64,000 nt of DNA from Mucilaginibacter xinganensis (GTDB taxonomy: Bacteria; Bacteroidota; Bacteroidia; Sphingobacteriales; Sphingobacteriaceae), in NCBI GenBank assembly GCA_026225055.1, contig JAMFSA010000226.1:1-64000 (forward strand), given 5' to 3'. The notes below the pieces were generated by a model. That model worked only from the letters and a program-made list of their open reading frames with translations, was not told the origin of the DNA and searched no databases. This document shows, one piece after another, positions 1 through 7,726 of the stretch (its first letter is position 1; every line of letters starts with the position of its first letter). The position numbers and the translations under genes were made by a program.

Positions 1-82
1 CGGCAAGCTCGCGGCCCATTTTGGCCATCTTGATGGTTGCCGACTCAGACAGGTTATTGATCCTGTTACTTAATGCACTCAT
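1..82 (-). CDS. Class I/II aminotransferase, N-terminal fragment (aspartate aminotransferase-like)
   Basis: Only the first 27 codons are inside the window; the gene runs off the left edge. Read on the minus strand from an ATG at 82, it begins MSALSNRINNLSESATIKMA, which matches the start of PLP-dependent aspartate aminotransferases of Bacteroidota (an LSxRINNLSES-type opening before the helix leading to the substrate loop). The rest of the enzyme, including the PLP lysine, cannot be seen, so the assignment rests on this short N-terminus. It is divergent from the CDF transporter gene. Confidence 0.6.
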   Translation of the reverse strand, partial: MSALSNRINNLSESATIKMAKMGRELA

Positions 83-121
83 TTTGTTTTTGTTCTTATT
101 GCGGCAAATATAGAAAAGTTT

Positions 122-292
122 GCAGTTGGCAGTTTGCTTTATTTTCAATAAATAGGCTTATAATGGTTTTAAAACCTGATGCGTGTAATTATTCGTAACA
201 ATTACCTGCTGCTAAATGTAAACTGCACACCGCCAACTGCAAACAGTCCACCATTAACTTTCCAGCCAACAGCCCACCGCCAACTGCAAACT
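122..292. repeat. Intergenic repeats built on GCCAACTGCAAAC
   Basis: The 243-bp gap between the divergent aminotransferase and transporter genes holds GCAGTTGGCAGTTTGC at 122-137 and two opposite-strand copies of CCGCCAACTGCAAAC near 230-244 and 277-291. The first can pair with either of the others, so a long-range hairpin is possible. Nothing else is recognisable here apart from AT-rich sequence that could carry both promoters. Confidence 0.5.
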
Positions 293-325
293 ATTTTATA
301 GCTTTGCCGGTAAATAAAAACAATC

Positions 326-1300
326 TTGCGCGAACACAAACGGATCATACTTATTTCGCTTATCACCGGCATTGTGCTGATGATGGCTAAGTTTGGAGCC
401 TACTTTTTAACCGCATCAAACTTTGTACTTACCGATGCGGCCGAAAGTATTGTAAATGTGCTGGCAAGCTCATTCGCCTTTTTTAGTATCTACCTGGCCT
501 CGCAGCCGCGCGATGAAAATCATCCCTACGGGCATGGTAAGGTGGAGTATTTCTCCGTTTTTATAGAAGGCTCATTGATTGGCATAGCGGGGCTCATCAT
601 TATCTTCAAATCTATCTACGGGCTGTTTTACCCTAATGAGATCCACGACCTTTTATGGGGCGCTATCATCATTGGTGCTACGGGCTTAATAAATGGCAGT
701 TTGGGCTTTTATATGATTAGAAGGGGTAAAGCGTTGCCGTCAATCACTATTGAAGCTGACGGTCGACATCTTATCACAGATATGGTTACCAGCTGCGGAT
801 TGGTAGTTGGGTTGTTACTGATATACTTTACCGGCATTAAGGTACTGGACAATGCCTTGTCCATATTTGTGGGCTTGTATATTGTTTTTACAGGATACAA
901 ACTGGTGCGCAGATCGGTAGGTGGATTAATGGATGAGGCTGATTTTGATGTAGTAAAGGAAATTGTAAATGTATTGGATGAGCAGCGCCGTGATGAATGG
1001 ATCGATCTGCACAACTTCCGTGCGCAAAAATATGGTAACGAACTGCATATCGATTGCCATTTAACACTACCCAATTACTTCGACCTGAACCGTGTGCACG
1101 CGGAAGTAAAATTGGTTGATAAGCTGATAAACAGCGAGATAACAAAAACAGAATTGTTCATTCATACCGACCCATGTTTGCCCGATTGTTGCCATTACTG
1201 CAGTATGCCCAATTGCCCGATCCGTTCGGAGGCAAAAACTGAGCGCATTACCTGGACAATGGATAAGGTTATCCGTAACAAAAAACACTTTGAAGCATAA
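326..1300 (+). CDS. Cation diffusion facilitator (CDF) family metal transporter
   Basis: 324-residue inner membrane protein, predicted to export divalent metal ions by proton antiport. About six membrane segments fill residues 8-210, followed by a cytoplasmic CDF dimerisation domain. Metal-site candidates are the DAAES stretch at 37-41 in TM2 and HLITD at about 148-152 in TM5; the HPYGHGK loop after TM2 is typical of the family. The C-terminal end carries five cysteines within about 14 residues (280-300, HTDPCLPDCC onward), unusual for minimal CDF proteins and possibly an extra metal site. The start is TTG at 326: the next ATG would remove part of TM1 and no upstream ATG is in frame. Its stop overlaps the next start by one base, so the two genes are probably co-translated. 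Confidence 0.85.
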   Translation: MREHKRIILISLITGIVLMMAKFGAYFLTASNFVLTDAAESIVNVLASSFAFFSIYLASQPRDENHPYGHGKVEYFSVFIEGSLIGIAGLIIIFKSIYGLFYPNEIHDLLWGAIIIGATGLINGSLGFYMIRRGKALPSITIEADGRHLITDMVTSCGLVVGLLLIYFTGIKVLDNALSIFVGLYIVFTGYKLVRRSVGGLMDEADFDVVKEIVNVLDEQRRDEWIDLHNFRAQKYGNELHIDCHLTLPNYFDLNRVHAEVKLVDKLINSEITKTELFIHTDPCLPDCCHYCSMPNCPIRSEAKTERITWTMDKVIRNKKHFEA

Positions 1301-1734
1301 TGTATAATTTTAACGTTCGTGTATATGGCCTGCTGATTAACGATAATAATGAAATACTTATTAGCGATGAGCAAGAGTACGGCATGCGTTTTACAAAGTT
1401 CCCCGGTGGTGGTTTGGAATATGGTGAGGGGCTGATAGATGGTTTAAAACGTGAGTTTGTTGAGGAATGTAATGCCGAAGTTGAAGTACTTAGTCATTTT
1501 TATACTACTGATTTCTTTATCCAATCGGCATTTAATGATTCACAGATCATCAGTATATATTATATAGTTAAAAATACAAGCGAGCTAAACCTGGACATTA
1601 AAACCAAAGTATTTGATTTTGATGGCGAGGGTGATGTGCTGCAGGCATTCCGTTGGGTAAAGTTATCGAAGCTTGATCCGGAAGAGATCACCTTCCCTAT
1701 CGACAGGCATGTGGCAAAGCTTTTAATAAAATAA
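1300..1734 (+). CDS. Nudix hydrolase
   Basis: 144-residue single-domain Nudix protein that would hydrolyse a nucleoside diphosphate linked to another moiety; the substrate is unknown. The Nudix box spans about residues 38-61: GGLEYGE, then seven residues, then REFVEEC, matching GX5EX7REUXEE. The final glycine of the consensus is Asn here (CNAEV). The glutamates of REFVEE are the expected metal ligands. The ATG overlaps the stop of the CDF gene by one base, and bioA starts two bases after its stop, so it sits in a tight four-gene operon (CDF, Nudix, bioA, diiron protein). No sequence link to biotin metabolism is visible beyond this position. Confidence 0.85.
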   Translation: MYNFNVRVYGLLINDNNEILISDEQEYGMRFTKFPGGGLEYGEGLIDGLKREFVEECNAEVEVLSHFYTTDFFIQSAFNDSQIISIYYIVKNTSELNLDIKTKVFDFDGEGDVLQAFRWVKLSKLDPEEITFPIDRHVAKLLIK

Positions 1735-1736
1735 TT

Positions 1737-3002
1737 ATGAGTTTAGTTGAGAGAGATTTAAGTGTAATATGGCATCCGTACACACAAATGAAAACCGCTT
1801 TGCCGCCCGTGCCTATAGTACGCGGAGAAGGTGCATGTTTGTACGGTGAGGATGGCAAGAAATATATTGATGGTGTATCATCATGGTGGGTGAACATTCA
1901 CGGGCATGCGCACCCGTACATCGCCAAAAAAGTAGCCGAACAGTTAACCAAACTGGAGCATGTAATATTTGCAGGCTTTACGCACGAGGGCGCGGTTGAA
2001 TTAGCCGAGCGCTTACTCAAAATATTACCTAACAATCAAAAAAAAGCCTTTTACTCCGATAACGGTTCAACGGCCATTGAAGTAGCCATAAAAATGTGCC
2101 TGCAATACTGGCACAACCAGGGCATAAAACGCAATAAGATACTGGCATTTAAAAATGCTTATCACGGTGACACCTTCGGAGCTATGGCCGTAAGTGGGCG
2201 CAGCGCTTTTACAGCGCCTTTTGATTCAATGTTGTTTGAGGTGGAGTTTATTGATCTTCCGGAACAATCCAATATTCAAAATCTCAAATCTCAAATCTCA
2301 AATCTCAAATCCGACTTAGCATGCTTTATTTTTGAGCCATTGGTACAGGGCACTGCGGGTATGGTAATGTACGAAGCTGAGTATTTGAACGAGCTGATGG
2401 CCCATTGCCGTAAGGAGGGCGTGCTGATGATTGATGATGAGATATTTGTCGGTTTTGGCCGTACAGGGAAGCTATTTGCCTGCGATCATGTTACTGAACA
2501 GCCGGACATCATGTGTTTTTCAAAGGGGTTAACAGGCGGTACTATGGCGCTGGGTTTAACTACCTGTACACAACAGATCTATGATGCATTTTTGTCGGAT
2601 GATAAGCTGAAAACCCTATTTCACGGGCATTCATTTACGGCTAATCCTATCGCATGTTCGGCTGCGCTGGCCAGTATGGATTTGCTGATGGAAGATACCA
2701 CTATGCAGAACATCAAAAGGGTAGAGACATTGCACCAGCAGTTTGCAGCAAGGATAAAGGATCACCCTAAAATAAAAAATATACGCCAAACCGGAACCAT
2801 ACTGGCTATGGATTGGGAAACCGGCGATAATACCTCATACTTTAGCACACTGCGCGACAGGCTATACCTGTATTTTTTGGATGCAGGCATTATTTTGCGG
2901 CCGCTGGGCAACATCATTTATATTTTACCTCCTTATTGCATAACCAATGATGAGCTAACCTATATTTACAGCAAAATTGAGCAGGCCCTTGAAGAATTGT
3001 AA
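1737..3002 (+). CDS. bioA: Adenosylmethionine-8-amino-7-oxononanoate aminotransferase
   Basis: 421-residue PLP-dependent class III aminotransferase that makes 7,8-diaminononanoate from KAPA with S-adenosylmethionine as amino donor, in cytoplasmic biotin synthesis. The BioA hallmarks WHPYTQMK (12-19) and SSWWVNIHGHAHP (48-60) are present. The PLP lysine is K263 in FSKGLTGG, and D234 in the DEIF-GFGRTG stretch contacts the PLP ring nitrogen. A low-complexity insert at residues 182-192 is encoded by a 7-bp tandem repeat, described separately. It lies in a tight operon and the next gene starts two bases after its stop. No other bio gene is in the window. Confidence 0.93.
   Translation: MSLVERDLSVIWHPYTQMKTALPPVPIVRGEGACLYGEDGKKYIDGVSSWWVNIHGHAHPYIAKKVAEQLTKLEHVIFAGFTHEGAVELAERLLKILPNNQKKAFYSDNGSTAIEVAIKMCLQYWHNQGIKRNKILAFKNAYHGDTFGAMAVSGRSAFTAPFDSMLFEVEFIDLPEQSNIQNLKSQISNLKSDLACFIFEPLVQGTAGMVMYEAEYLNELMAHCRKEGVLMIDDEIFVGFGRTGKLFACDHVTEQPDIMCFSKGLTGGTMALGLTTCTQQIYDAFLSDDKLKTLFHGHSFTANPIACSAALASMDLLMEDTTMQNIKRVETLHQQFAARIKDHPKIKNIRQTGTILAMDWETGDNTSYFSTLRDRLYLYFLDAGIILRPLGNIIYILPPYCITNDELTYIYSKIEQALEEL
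2280..2311 (+). repeat. Heptanucleotide tandem repeat (AATCTCA) inside bioA
   Basis: Four complete AATCTCA units plus a partial fifth lie inside the coding sequence and encode a 7-residue-period peptide (NLKSQIS then NLKS). Because 7 is not a multiple of 3, gain or loss of one unit would shift the reading frame. The tract sits in a segment with no conserved BioA residue, consistent with a tolerated expansion. Confidence 0.85.
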
Positions 3003-3004
3003 TT

Positions 3005-3613
3005 ATGGAACTGAATAAAATACTACCTACTATAATAGCCCAACCCCAACTGCATGCACGCTGGTTAAACACCTTATCATTAATGGAAAATACCGGCGCG
3101 CGCAAGATCTCAGCAAGTGAGGACCCGGTTACCGTAACCTATATTATATTAAAGCACGCTGCCGAAGAGCACCGCCATGCCTTCTACCTAAAAAAACAGA
3201 TTGAAAAGGTACACGAAGATTTGTGCCCAACCTATGCAGGTGAATATTTGCTGGCCCCGGCCTACAGCAAATATTATCTGAATCAATTAGATGTAGATGT
3301 ATGCCGTTATTTAAAAAAGGACCTAAAACTAACAGGCAGTGAGCTACGTTTCGCAGCATATTTACTAGTAACCTATGCCATTGAAGTACGTGCCGATGAA
3401 CTTTACCCAGTTTACCAGGATGCACTTGACGACGCGGGCAGCAAGGTGAACGTAAAATCGATCATACTGGAAGAGGAAGGACATTTGGAAGAGATGATCA
3501 ACCAATTGCAAAAATTCTCGCCCGAGTGGGAACTACATGCGCAAAAAGCAGTTGACATTGAAACTCGTTTATTTGGTGATTGGGTGAATGCGCTTTCTAC
3601 AAGCATTGCTTAG
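3005..3613 (+). CDS. Ferritin-like diiron protein linked to bioA
   Basis: 202-residue, predicted all-helical soluble protein with no signal peptide. It shows the full ligand pattern of a ferritin-like dinuclear metal site: E28 in helix 1, E55-x-x-H58 in helix 2 (within AAEEHRHAF), E127 in helix 3 (AIEVRADE), and E157-x-x-H160 in helix 4 (EEEGHLEEM). That is the E, ExxH, E, ExxH arrangement of diiron oxidases and oxygenases. It begins two bases after bioA, so it is probably co-translated. I do not recognise a named family. A redox role in or near biotin synthesis is inference from position alone; a metal-storage or stress role is also possible. Confidence 0.7.
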   Translation: MELNKILPTIIAQPQLHARWLNTLSLMENTGARKISASEDPVTVTYIILKHAAEEHRHAFYLKKQIEKVHEDLCPTYAGEYLLAPAYSKYYLNQLDVDVCRYLKKDLKLTGSELRFAAYLLVTYAIEVRADELYPVYQDALDDAGSKVNVKSIILEEEGHLEEMINQLQKFSPEWELHAQKAVDIETRLFGDWVNALSTSIA

Positions 3614-3632
3614 ATTTAAAATATATCTATAC

Positions 3633-3671
3633 AAAAAAACGCCCTTGTGATTATCAAAAGGGCGTTTTTTT
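3633..3671. terminator. Bidirectional intrinsic terminator
   Basis: The stem AACGCCCTT / AAGGGCGTT is flanked by A-runs on the left and T-runs on the right, so it can end transcription on both strands. It lies between the convergent diiron-protein gene and the DUF4412-like gene, where a shared terminator is expected. Confidence 0.9.
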
Positions 3672-3688
3672 ATGGAATGTAATTTCTA

Positions 3689-4318
3689 TTATGGGTGCAG
3701 ATCGCTCATGCCTACTTTTTCAAAGTCTGGCGCTATGCCGTATGTTCCGGCAGGTGCTTTGCCATCGGTTATTGTTTTAATGGTAATAGTGGTTTCCTGC
3801 CCTTGCTGAAAAACGGTGTATTGTACGGGATAGCCACCAATGTTAGCATAATAAAAAGGTAAGGCAGTTGAAGGCACAACAATATCATTTGTTACCCATA
3901 CATCATAAGTTTTACCACTCTTGCTATCCTTGGCTGTAACTTTTTTGCAGTTAAAGCCTGCAATTTGTTTGGTTTCAGTTGTAGGGGTAAAGGTAAATGA
4001 TGGGTATGCAGCCGCACCTTCTTCTATTTCCGCAGGTGTTGCTATACCAGCTTTTTTCAGGCCTGCAACAGGGATATCAAGTATAACGGCAAGATAATCA
4101 TGTTTGGCGGTAGTTAATATTTTAACATTGCCCGGCCCAAAGGTTATTATGGTAGCTGATGAATCGGCTTTGAAATATTGTTTAGCTTCGGCAGGCTGGC
4201 CTTGTATAACGGTGCTAAATGTGGCAACGCCCTCATTAATAGTTTTTTGCGCTTTTGCGTTAATGGTAATAAAAGTTAAGGCAATGCCTAAAGTAGATGT
4301 TAAGGTCTTAATATTCAT
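3689..4318 (-). CDS. Secreted DUF4412-like protein
   Basis: 209 residues with a signal peptide (MNIKTLTSTLGIALTFITINAKAQ; cleavage predicted after AKAQ). The mature part is beta-rich, with IAGFNCKKVTAK followed by KTYDVWVTNDI, a pattern seen in DUF4412/GLPGLI-type periplasmic or surface proteins of Bacteroidota. No catalytic motif is visible. It is monocistronic: a terminator lies downstream, and the ComEC-like gene ends about 60 bp upstream of its start. Function unknown. Confidence 0.65.
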   Translation of the reverse strand: MNIKTLTSTLGIALTFITINAKAQKTINEGVATFSTVIQGQPAEAKQYFKADSSATIITFGPGNVKILTTAKHDYLAVILDIPVAGLKKAGIATPAEIEEGAAAYPSFTFTPTTETKQIAGFNCKKVTAKDSKSGKTYDVWVTNDIVVPSTALPFYYANIGGYPVQYTVFQQGQETTITIKTITDGKAPAGTYGIAPDFEKVGMSDLHP

Positions 4319-4377
4319 GTTGTTGGTTTAATTAAGTACAATTTAATGCTTTTTATTTATGGAAAACAAATTTATTA

Positions 4378-6483
4378 TTATTCGTTAGATACAGTAATTA
4401 GCGATTTGTTACGCTTTAACAAGCTATATTTTATTTGAAGTGTATCGGCTTGCTTCGTTATAATGCTTACAAAATGATCGCTGTTGGTAGCATCTATAAC
4501 GAGCAATTGGCACACATAGTTTTTATTTATTGAATTTATGGCCGCGTAAGGGTTATTAGTAAGATAAATATAATCGGTTTTAAGTTTTTCATTAAGCGGT
4601 GCATCGCTTAAATCCTTACTAAATAAAACCAGTCTTTTATTCATAAACTGAATGAGGTTTCCCTTTTTCAACACAAATCCAGACCGGATATTCTGCTTTA
4701 AATTATACACGCTTACACTGTTGACCCCACTGCTATCCAGGTAGGGTTGTATGGAATAACGGTAGTTTTTATCGGTATCGCTCAGATCAGAAATTACCAC
4801 AGCCTTGGTGCCGTTCTTCATTACCAAACCTACATGTTTGTGCAGGTTAAGGAATGCTAAACTATTTGATTGCCCGGCGTTGATCTTTTTTATGCTGATG
4901 CTTACACTCAACAATAAAAGGCAAACCAAGCTTGCTTTTAATAACCACGATCTCTTGTAGTACAACCAACAAAATAGGCTGATGATAATGGCATAAAGTA
5001 AAAGATATTCCGCAGTGCTGAGCCATATTTTGTTGATGCTGACGAATGGCGAATGCTCCATAAAAGTTAAAACCTTGTTCATGACCAGGATAGTTTTATC
5101 GAGTAAGTAGGCAAGCGCGTTTGATAAACCAACTATCTGCGGGAGCAACAAATAAATAAAGCCTGTGTACATAATGATAGTAACCGGGATAAACACAAAC
5201 AAATTACTCACTAAAAAGTAAACCGGGAACTGGTGAAAATAGAACGCGCTTAAAGGGAAAATAACTATTTGTGCAGCTATCGACAATGAGCACAGGTTCC
5301 ATAGTTTATCGGCCCATTTGTTTTTGAATTTGAGCCAGCTATAAACTACCGGCCTGAAAACGATCAAACCCGTTATGGCGACGTATGATAATTGAAAACC
5401 AACCTCGGTAATAAAATAGGGGTCGAATAATAACAGCATGAATGCTGATACCGCCAGTAAATTCAGCGAGTTGATATATCGATTATAGGTTTTACCGATG
5501 ACAATAAAACTAACCATTAACACAGCCCGGCACACAGCGGGCGAAAAGCCGGTAAGCAACGCATAATACCATAACGCGCTGATGATAATAATAGCCCTGA
5601 TGAGTTTGCCGTATTTATACTGCCACAAGAAACCAAGCGCCCAACTCAGCATCAAATAAATAATCGCCACCTGCGCGCCTGAAACTGTAAGCACATAAAC
5701 CGTCCCGGTTGTTGAGTAGGCCTGTAAAATATCGCTGCTCATATCAGCTTTGTAGCCTAATATAATGGCCGATGCTATGGCGACTGCTGAAGTATCCTTC
5801 ATCCCAGCTTTAAACTTTTGAACAAGGTGTTGTCTTAATCGCAAAGAGTAAGCAACAACCTGGTTGCCAGCATTGTGCGCTATAATTGCATATTGATGCG
5901 GATATAAAAAGGATTGACAATGAATATTCTGATCGGCTAAATATTGTTTGTAGTTAAACTCAGCAGGATTAAATGGCGGGTCAATCGGTTTATAATTTGC
6001 AGGGATGAGTAGTTCATCGCCATAGGATAACTTTTTAGCAAATGTATCTTTTATGGTGATGAGCAGGTTGCCGGTAACTGAAATGTGTTTCCCGTTGACA
6101 ATGCACTCTTTTACCTCTGCTTTAAAGCGGTGCAGGCCGTTTTTAAGAATAGGTTCGTTGCTGATCTTTACTACGGTATATTGCGCATTTGTTTTTGAGA
6201 AATGATCTGGGCGGGTAAGCTCATTATAACGGAGAACACTTACACAGCCAAACAGAAATAATATTCCAGTCATTAACACTCCCCCAAGCCAGCGGAATTT
6301 ATAAATGCTGAACTTTTTATAAGTGAGATTTAGGACTATAAAAATAAAACTTAGCGAATAGAACAGGATAGCAAGCGGGTTTATATAGGCAGCCGGGATA
6401 AAATTTAGCCCAATGCTTATGCCCAGTAAAAAAGGAACTATTAAAACTACAAAAGGAATCTCGCCTTTGTGATTTGCTATCAT
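4378..6483 (-). CDS. ComEC/Rec2-family membrane protein, divergent
   Basis: 701-residue polytopic inner membrane protein. Layout follows ComEC: N-terminal hydrophobic hairpins (10-85), a soluble OB-like domain (about 100-205), the multi-pass competence domain (about 230-520) and a C-terminal soluble part. ComEC imports single-stranded DNA during transformation. Two features argue against a standard enzyme. The core motif usually written HLLAxSGLHV reads VYVLTVSGAQVAII (263-275), with both histidines gone. The C-terminal part has no HxHxDH signature of the metallo-beta-lactamase nuclease. It may be a specialised or non-nucleolytic paralogue. ATG at 6483. A palindrome lies just upstream and the gene appears monocistronic. 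Confidence 0.75.
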   Translation of the reverse strand: MIANHKGEIPFVVLIVPFLLGISIGLNFIPAAYINPLAILFYSLSFIFIVLNLTYKKFSIYKFRWLGGVLMTGILFLFGCVSVLRYNELTRPDHFSKTNAQYTVVKISNEPILKNGLHRFKAEVKECIVNGKHISVTGNLLITIKDTFAKKLSYGDELLIPANYKPIDPPFNPAEFNYKQYLADQNIHCQSFLYPHQYAIIAHNAGNQVVAYSLRLRQHLVQKFKAGMKDTSAVAIASAIILGYKADMSSDILQAYSTTGTVYVLTVSGAQVAIIYLMLSWALGFLWQYKYGKLIRAIIIISALWYYALLTGFSPAVCRAVLMVSFIVIGKTYNRYINSLNLLAVSAFMLLLFDPYFITEVGFQLSYVAITGLIVFRPVVYSWLKFKNKWADKLWNLCSLSIAAQIVIFPLSAFYFHQFPVYFLVSNLFVFIPVTIIMYTGFIYLLLPQIVGLSNALAYLLDKTILVMNKVLTFMEHSPFVSINKIWLSTAEYLLLYAIIISLFCWLYYKRSWLLKASLVCLLLLSVSISIKKINAGQSNSLAFLNLHKHVGLVMKNGTKAVVISDLSDTDKNYRYSIQPYLDSSGVNSVSVYNLKQNIRSGFVLKKGNLIQFMNKRLVLFSKDLSDAPLNEKLKTDYIYLTNNPYAAINSINKNYVCQLLVIDATNSDHFVSIITKQADTLQIKYSLLKRNKSLITVSNE

Positions 6484-6508
6484 GTTAAGATTTATGTTCT
6501 CTCATCCC

Positions 6509-6588
6509 TGTCATTCTGAGCGGAGCGAATAACCTGTCCACATTCCTCTGCTGCGTGCAGAGTAGATGCTTCGTGCCTCAGCATGACA
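6509..6588. repeat. REP-like palindrome (TGTCATTCTGAG type)
   Basis: TGTCATTCTGAG at the left end pairs with CTCAGCATGACA at the right end (one mismatch). The centre contains a perfect CTCTGC / GCAGAG hairpin. It lies upstream of the ComEC-like gene and downstream of the MerR gene on the same strand. It belongs to the same loose family as the elements at 7013, 10424 and 15483. Confidence 0.8.
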
Positions 6589-6628
6589 ATTTGTTAAAGA
6601 AAAATAAAGATAACTTTTACCCCGAACT

Positions 6629-6964
6629 CTACAACTGATCCCTTACTTCGAGCAGGAATTTTTTTATGTTTTCGAGTGAATCGAGCACGCGCTGGGTATC
6701 CTTGGTATCGCCTGAGTTATTTTTCAGGTGATCTTTAGCGCCGTTTAGGGTGTAGCCTTTATCTCGTATCAGGTGAAAAATGATCTTGAGATTCTCTATA
6801 TCCTCAGGGGTAAAATAACGGTTGCCTTTTTTGTTCTTTTTGGGTTGAAGAACATCAAACTCCTTTTCATAAAAACGGATAAGCGACTGATTTACATCAA
6901 ACATAGCCGATACCTCGCCCATGGTGTAGTACATCTTGTTTATATCGCGTTCCTTATATGGCAT
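6629..6964 (-). CDS. Small MerR-family transcriptional regulator
   Basis: 111-residue DNA-binding protein with a MerR winged helix-turn-helix: YYTMGEVSAMFDVNQSLIRF, then YEKEF, then NRYFTPEDIENL, followed by a C-terminal helix likely used for dimerisation. It lacks the longer effector-binding domain of classical MerR proteins, as is usual for this small Bacteroidota group. I place the start at the ATG at 6964 (MPYKERD). The open frame extends to 7165, but that part only reads through the 7013-7108 palindrome and has no MerR homology. Target genes cannot be inferred. Confidence 0.85.
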   Translation of the reverse strand: MPYKERDINKMYYTMGEVSAMFDVNQSLIRFYEKEFDVLQPKKNKKGNRYFTPEDIENLKIIFHLIRDKGYTLNGAKDHLKNNSGDTKDTQRVLDSLENIKKFLLEVRDQL

Positions 6965-7012
6965 ATGCAAAGGTAGGTGATTTTTTCGGGAGTCGGCAAG
7001 TTTAAAAGCTAC

Positions 7013-7108
7013 TGTCATTTCGAACGATAGTGAGAAATTTTCTACTATATTATACAACCGCCATGCAAGTCGCAGAAGTTTTCTCCTCGTACCTCGTTCT
7101 AAATGACA
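7013..7108. repeat. REP-like palindrome (TGTCATTTCGAACGA type)
   Basis: TGTCATTTCGAACGA at the left end pairs with TCGTTCTAAATGACA at the right end. Internal GAGAAATTTTCT and AGAAGTTTTCTC segments give further pairing. It lies between the toxin gene and the MerR gene on the minus strand. Confidence 0.75.
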
Positions 7109-7118
7109 AAATGAAATA

Positions 7119-7409
7119 TTATAAACGTTTCGGTTCCCGGCTGGTATGGAATATGGAAACGACAATGATCAGGTTATTGATCTTATCAACCCAGTAGATG
7201 ATCAGATAAGGGAATTTATTTAATACGACGACATGAAGGTCGCCCTTATATTTAATAGGATAGTGATGTGGATTTTTGCTTATAGCGGTAAAATAATGAT
7301 CAAGCTCTTTATAAAACTTGTTACCTAAGCCAGCTAACTGTTCTTCATACCAATCAAATGCTTCGGCTAATTCATGTTCGGCTTGTGGGAGTAGTTCAAC
7401 ATCAAACAC
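7119..7409 (-). CDS. RelE/ParE-family toxin
   Basis: 96-residue toxin of the RelE/ParE superfamily. It opens with the typical VELLPQAEHELAEAFDWYE helix pair and ends in the beta-sheet core: YPIKYKGDLHVVVLNKFPYLIIYW, then VVSIFHTSREPKRL. RelE members cut mRNA on the ribosome and ParE members poison gyrase; the sequence does not say which applies. The start is GTG at 7409, overlapping the antitoxin stop by eight bases. The nearby ATG at 7402 is out of frame. It forms a two-gene operon with the upstream antitoxin. Confidence 0.85.
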   Translation of the reverse strand: MFDVELLPQAEHELAEAFDWYEEQLAGLGNKFYKELDHYFTAISKNPHHYPIKYKGDLHVVVLNKFPYLIIYWVDKINNLIIVVSIFHTSREPKRL

Positions 7410-7620
7410 CTTCGTAACGCTTTTTAATTTCGTTCCAGGGTTTTGAAGTTATTTTACCGGCAATGTAATCTTCTTTACGTTGCAGCATTTCGGCTATTTC
7501 GGCGTCGTTCAAGATATAATCATCGCTATCAGTACTATATTGATAGTGTAAACTATCCAGAAATGCTAACAGTACTTTTTTTTCCTGCTCGTTTTGTATG
7601 TCGATCTTTAGTGTCTCCAT
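7402..7620 (-). CDS. Antitoxin of the RelE/ParE module
   Basis: 72-residue acidic protein, METLKIDIQNEQEKKVLLAF onward, ending in KPWNEIKKRYEGV. It sits directly upstream of and overlaps the toxin gene, the standard antitoxin-first order. The N-terminal part is a short beta-helix segment and the C-terminal half is a helix likely to wrap the toxin. There is no obvious ribbon-helix-helix or HTH signature, so autoregulation is not evident. The call depends mainly on the neighbouring toxin. Confidence 0.75.
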   Translation of the reverse strand: METLKIDIQNEQEKKVLLAFLDSLHYQYSTDSDDYILNDAEIAEMLQRKEDYIAGKITSKPWNEIKKRYEGV

Positions 7621-7726
7621 ATATCAAATTTAAGATTTATAGTTCATATAATTTTTTGATTTATGCAAATATTTTTTTCGATTTTTGCCCCATGTAGAGT
7701 ACACAATATTCTACATAATTACACAC

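Noticed and set aside
6965..7165. Longer N-terminus of the MerR regulator (to 7165)
   Set aside because: The extension only translates the 7013-7108 palindrome and shows no MerR-like sequence. The ATG at 6964 gives the usual short protein.
7685..7726. Upstream start for alaS at 7685
   Set aside because: The added residues lack similarity to alanyl-tRNA synthetases. The ATG at 7727 gives the standard N-terminus.
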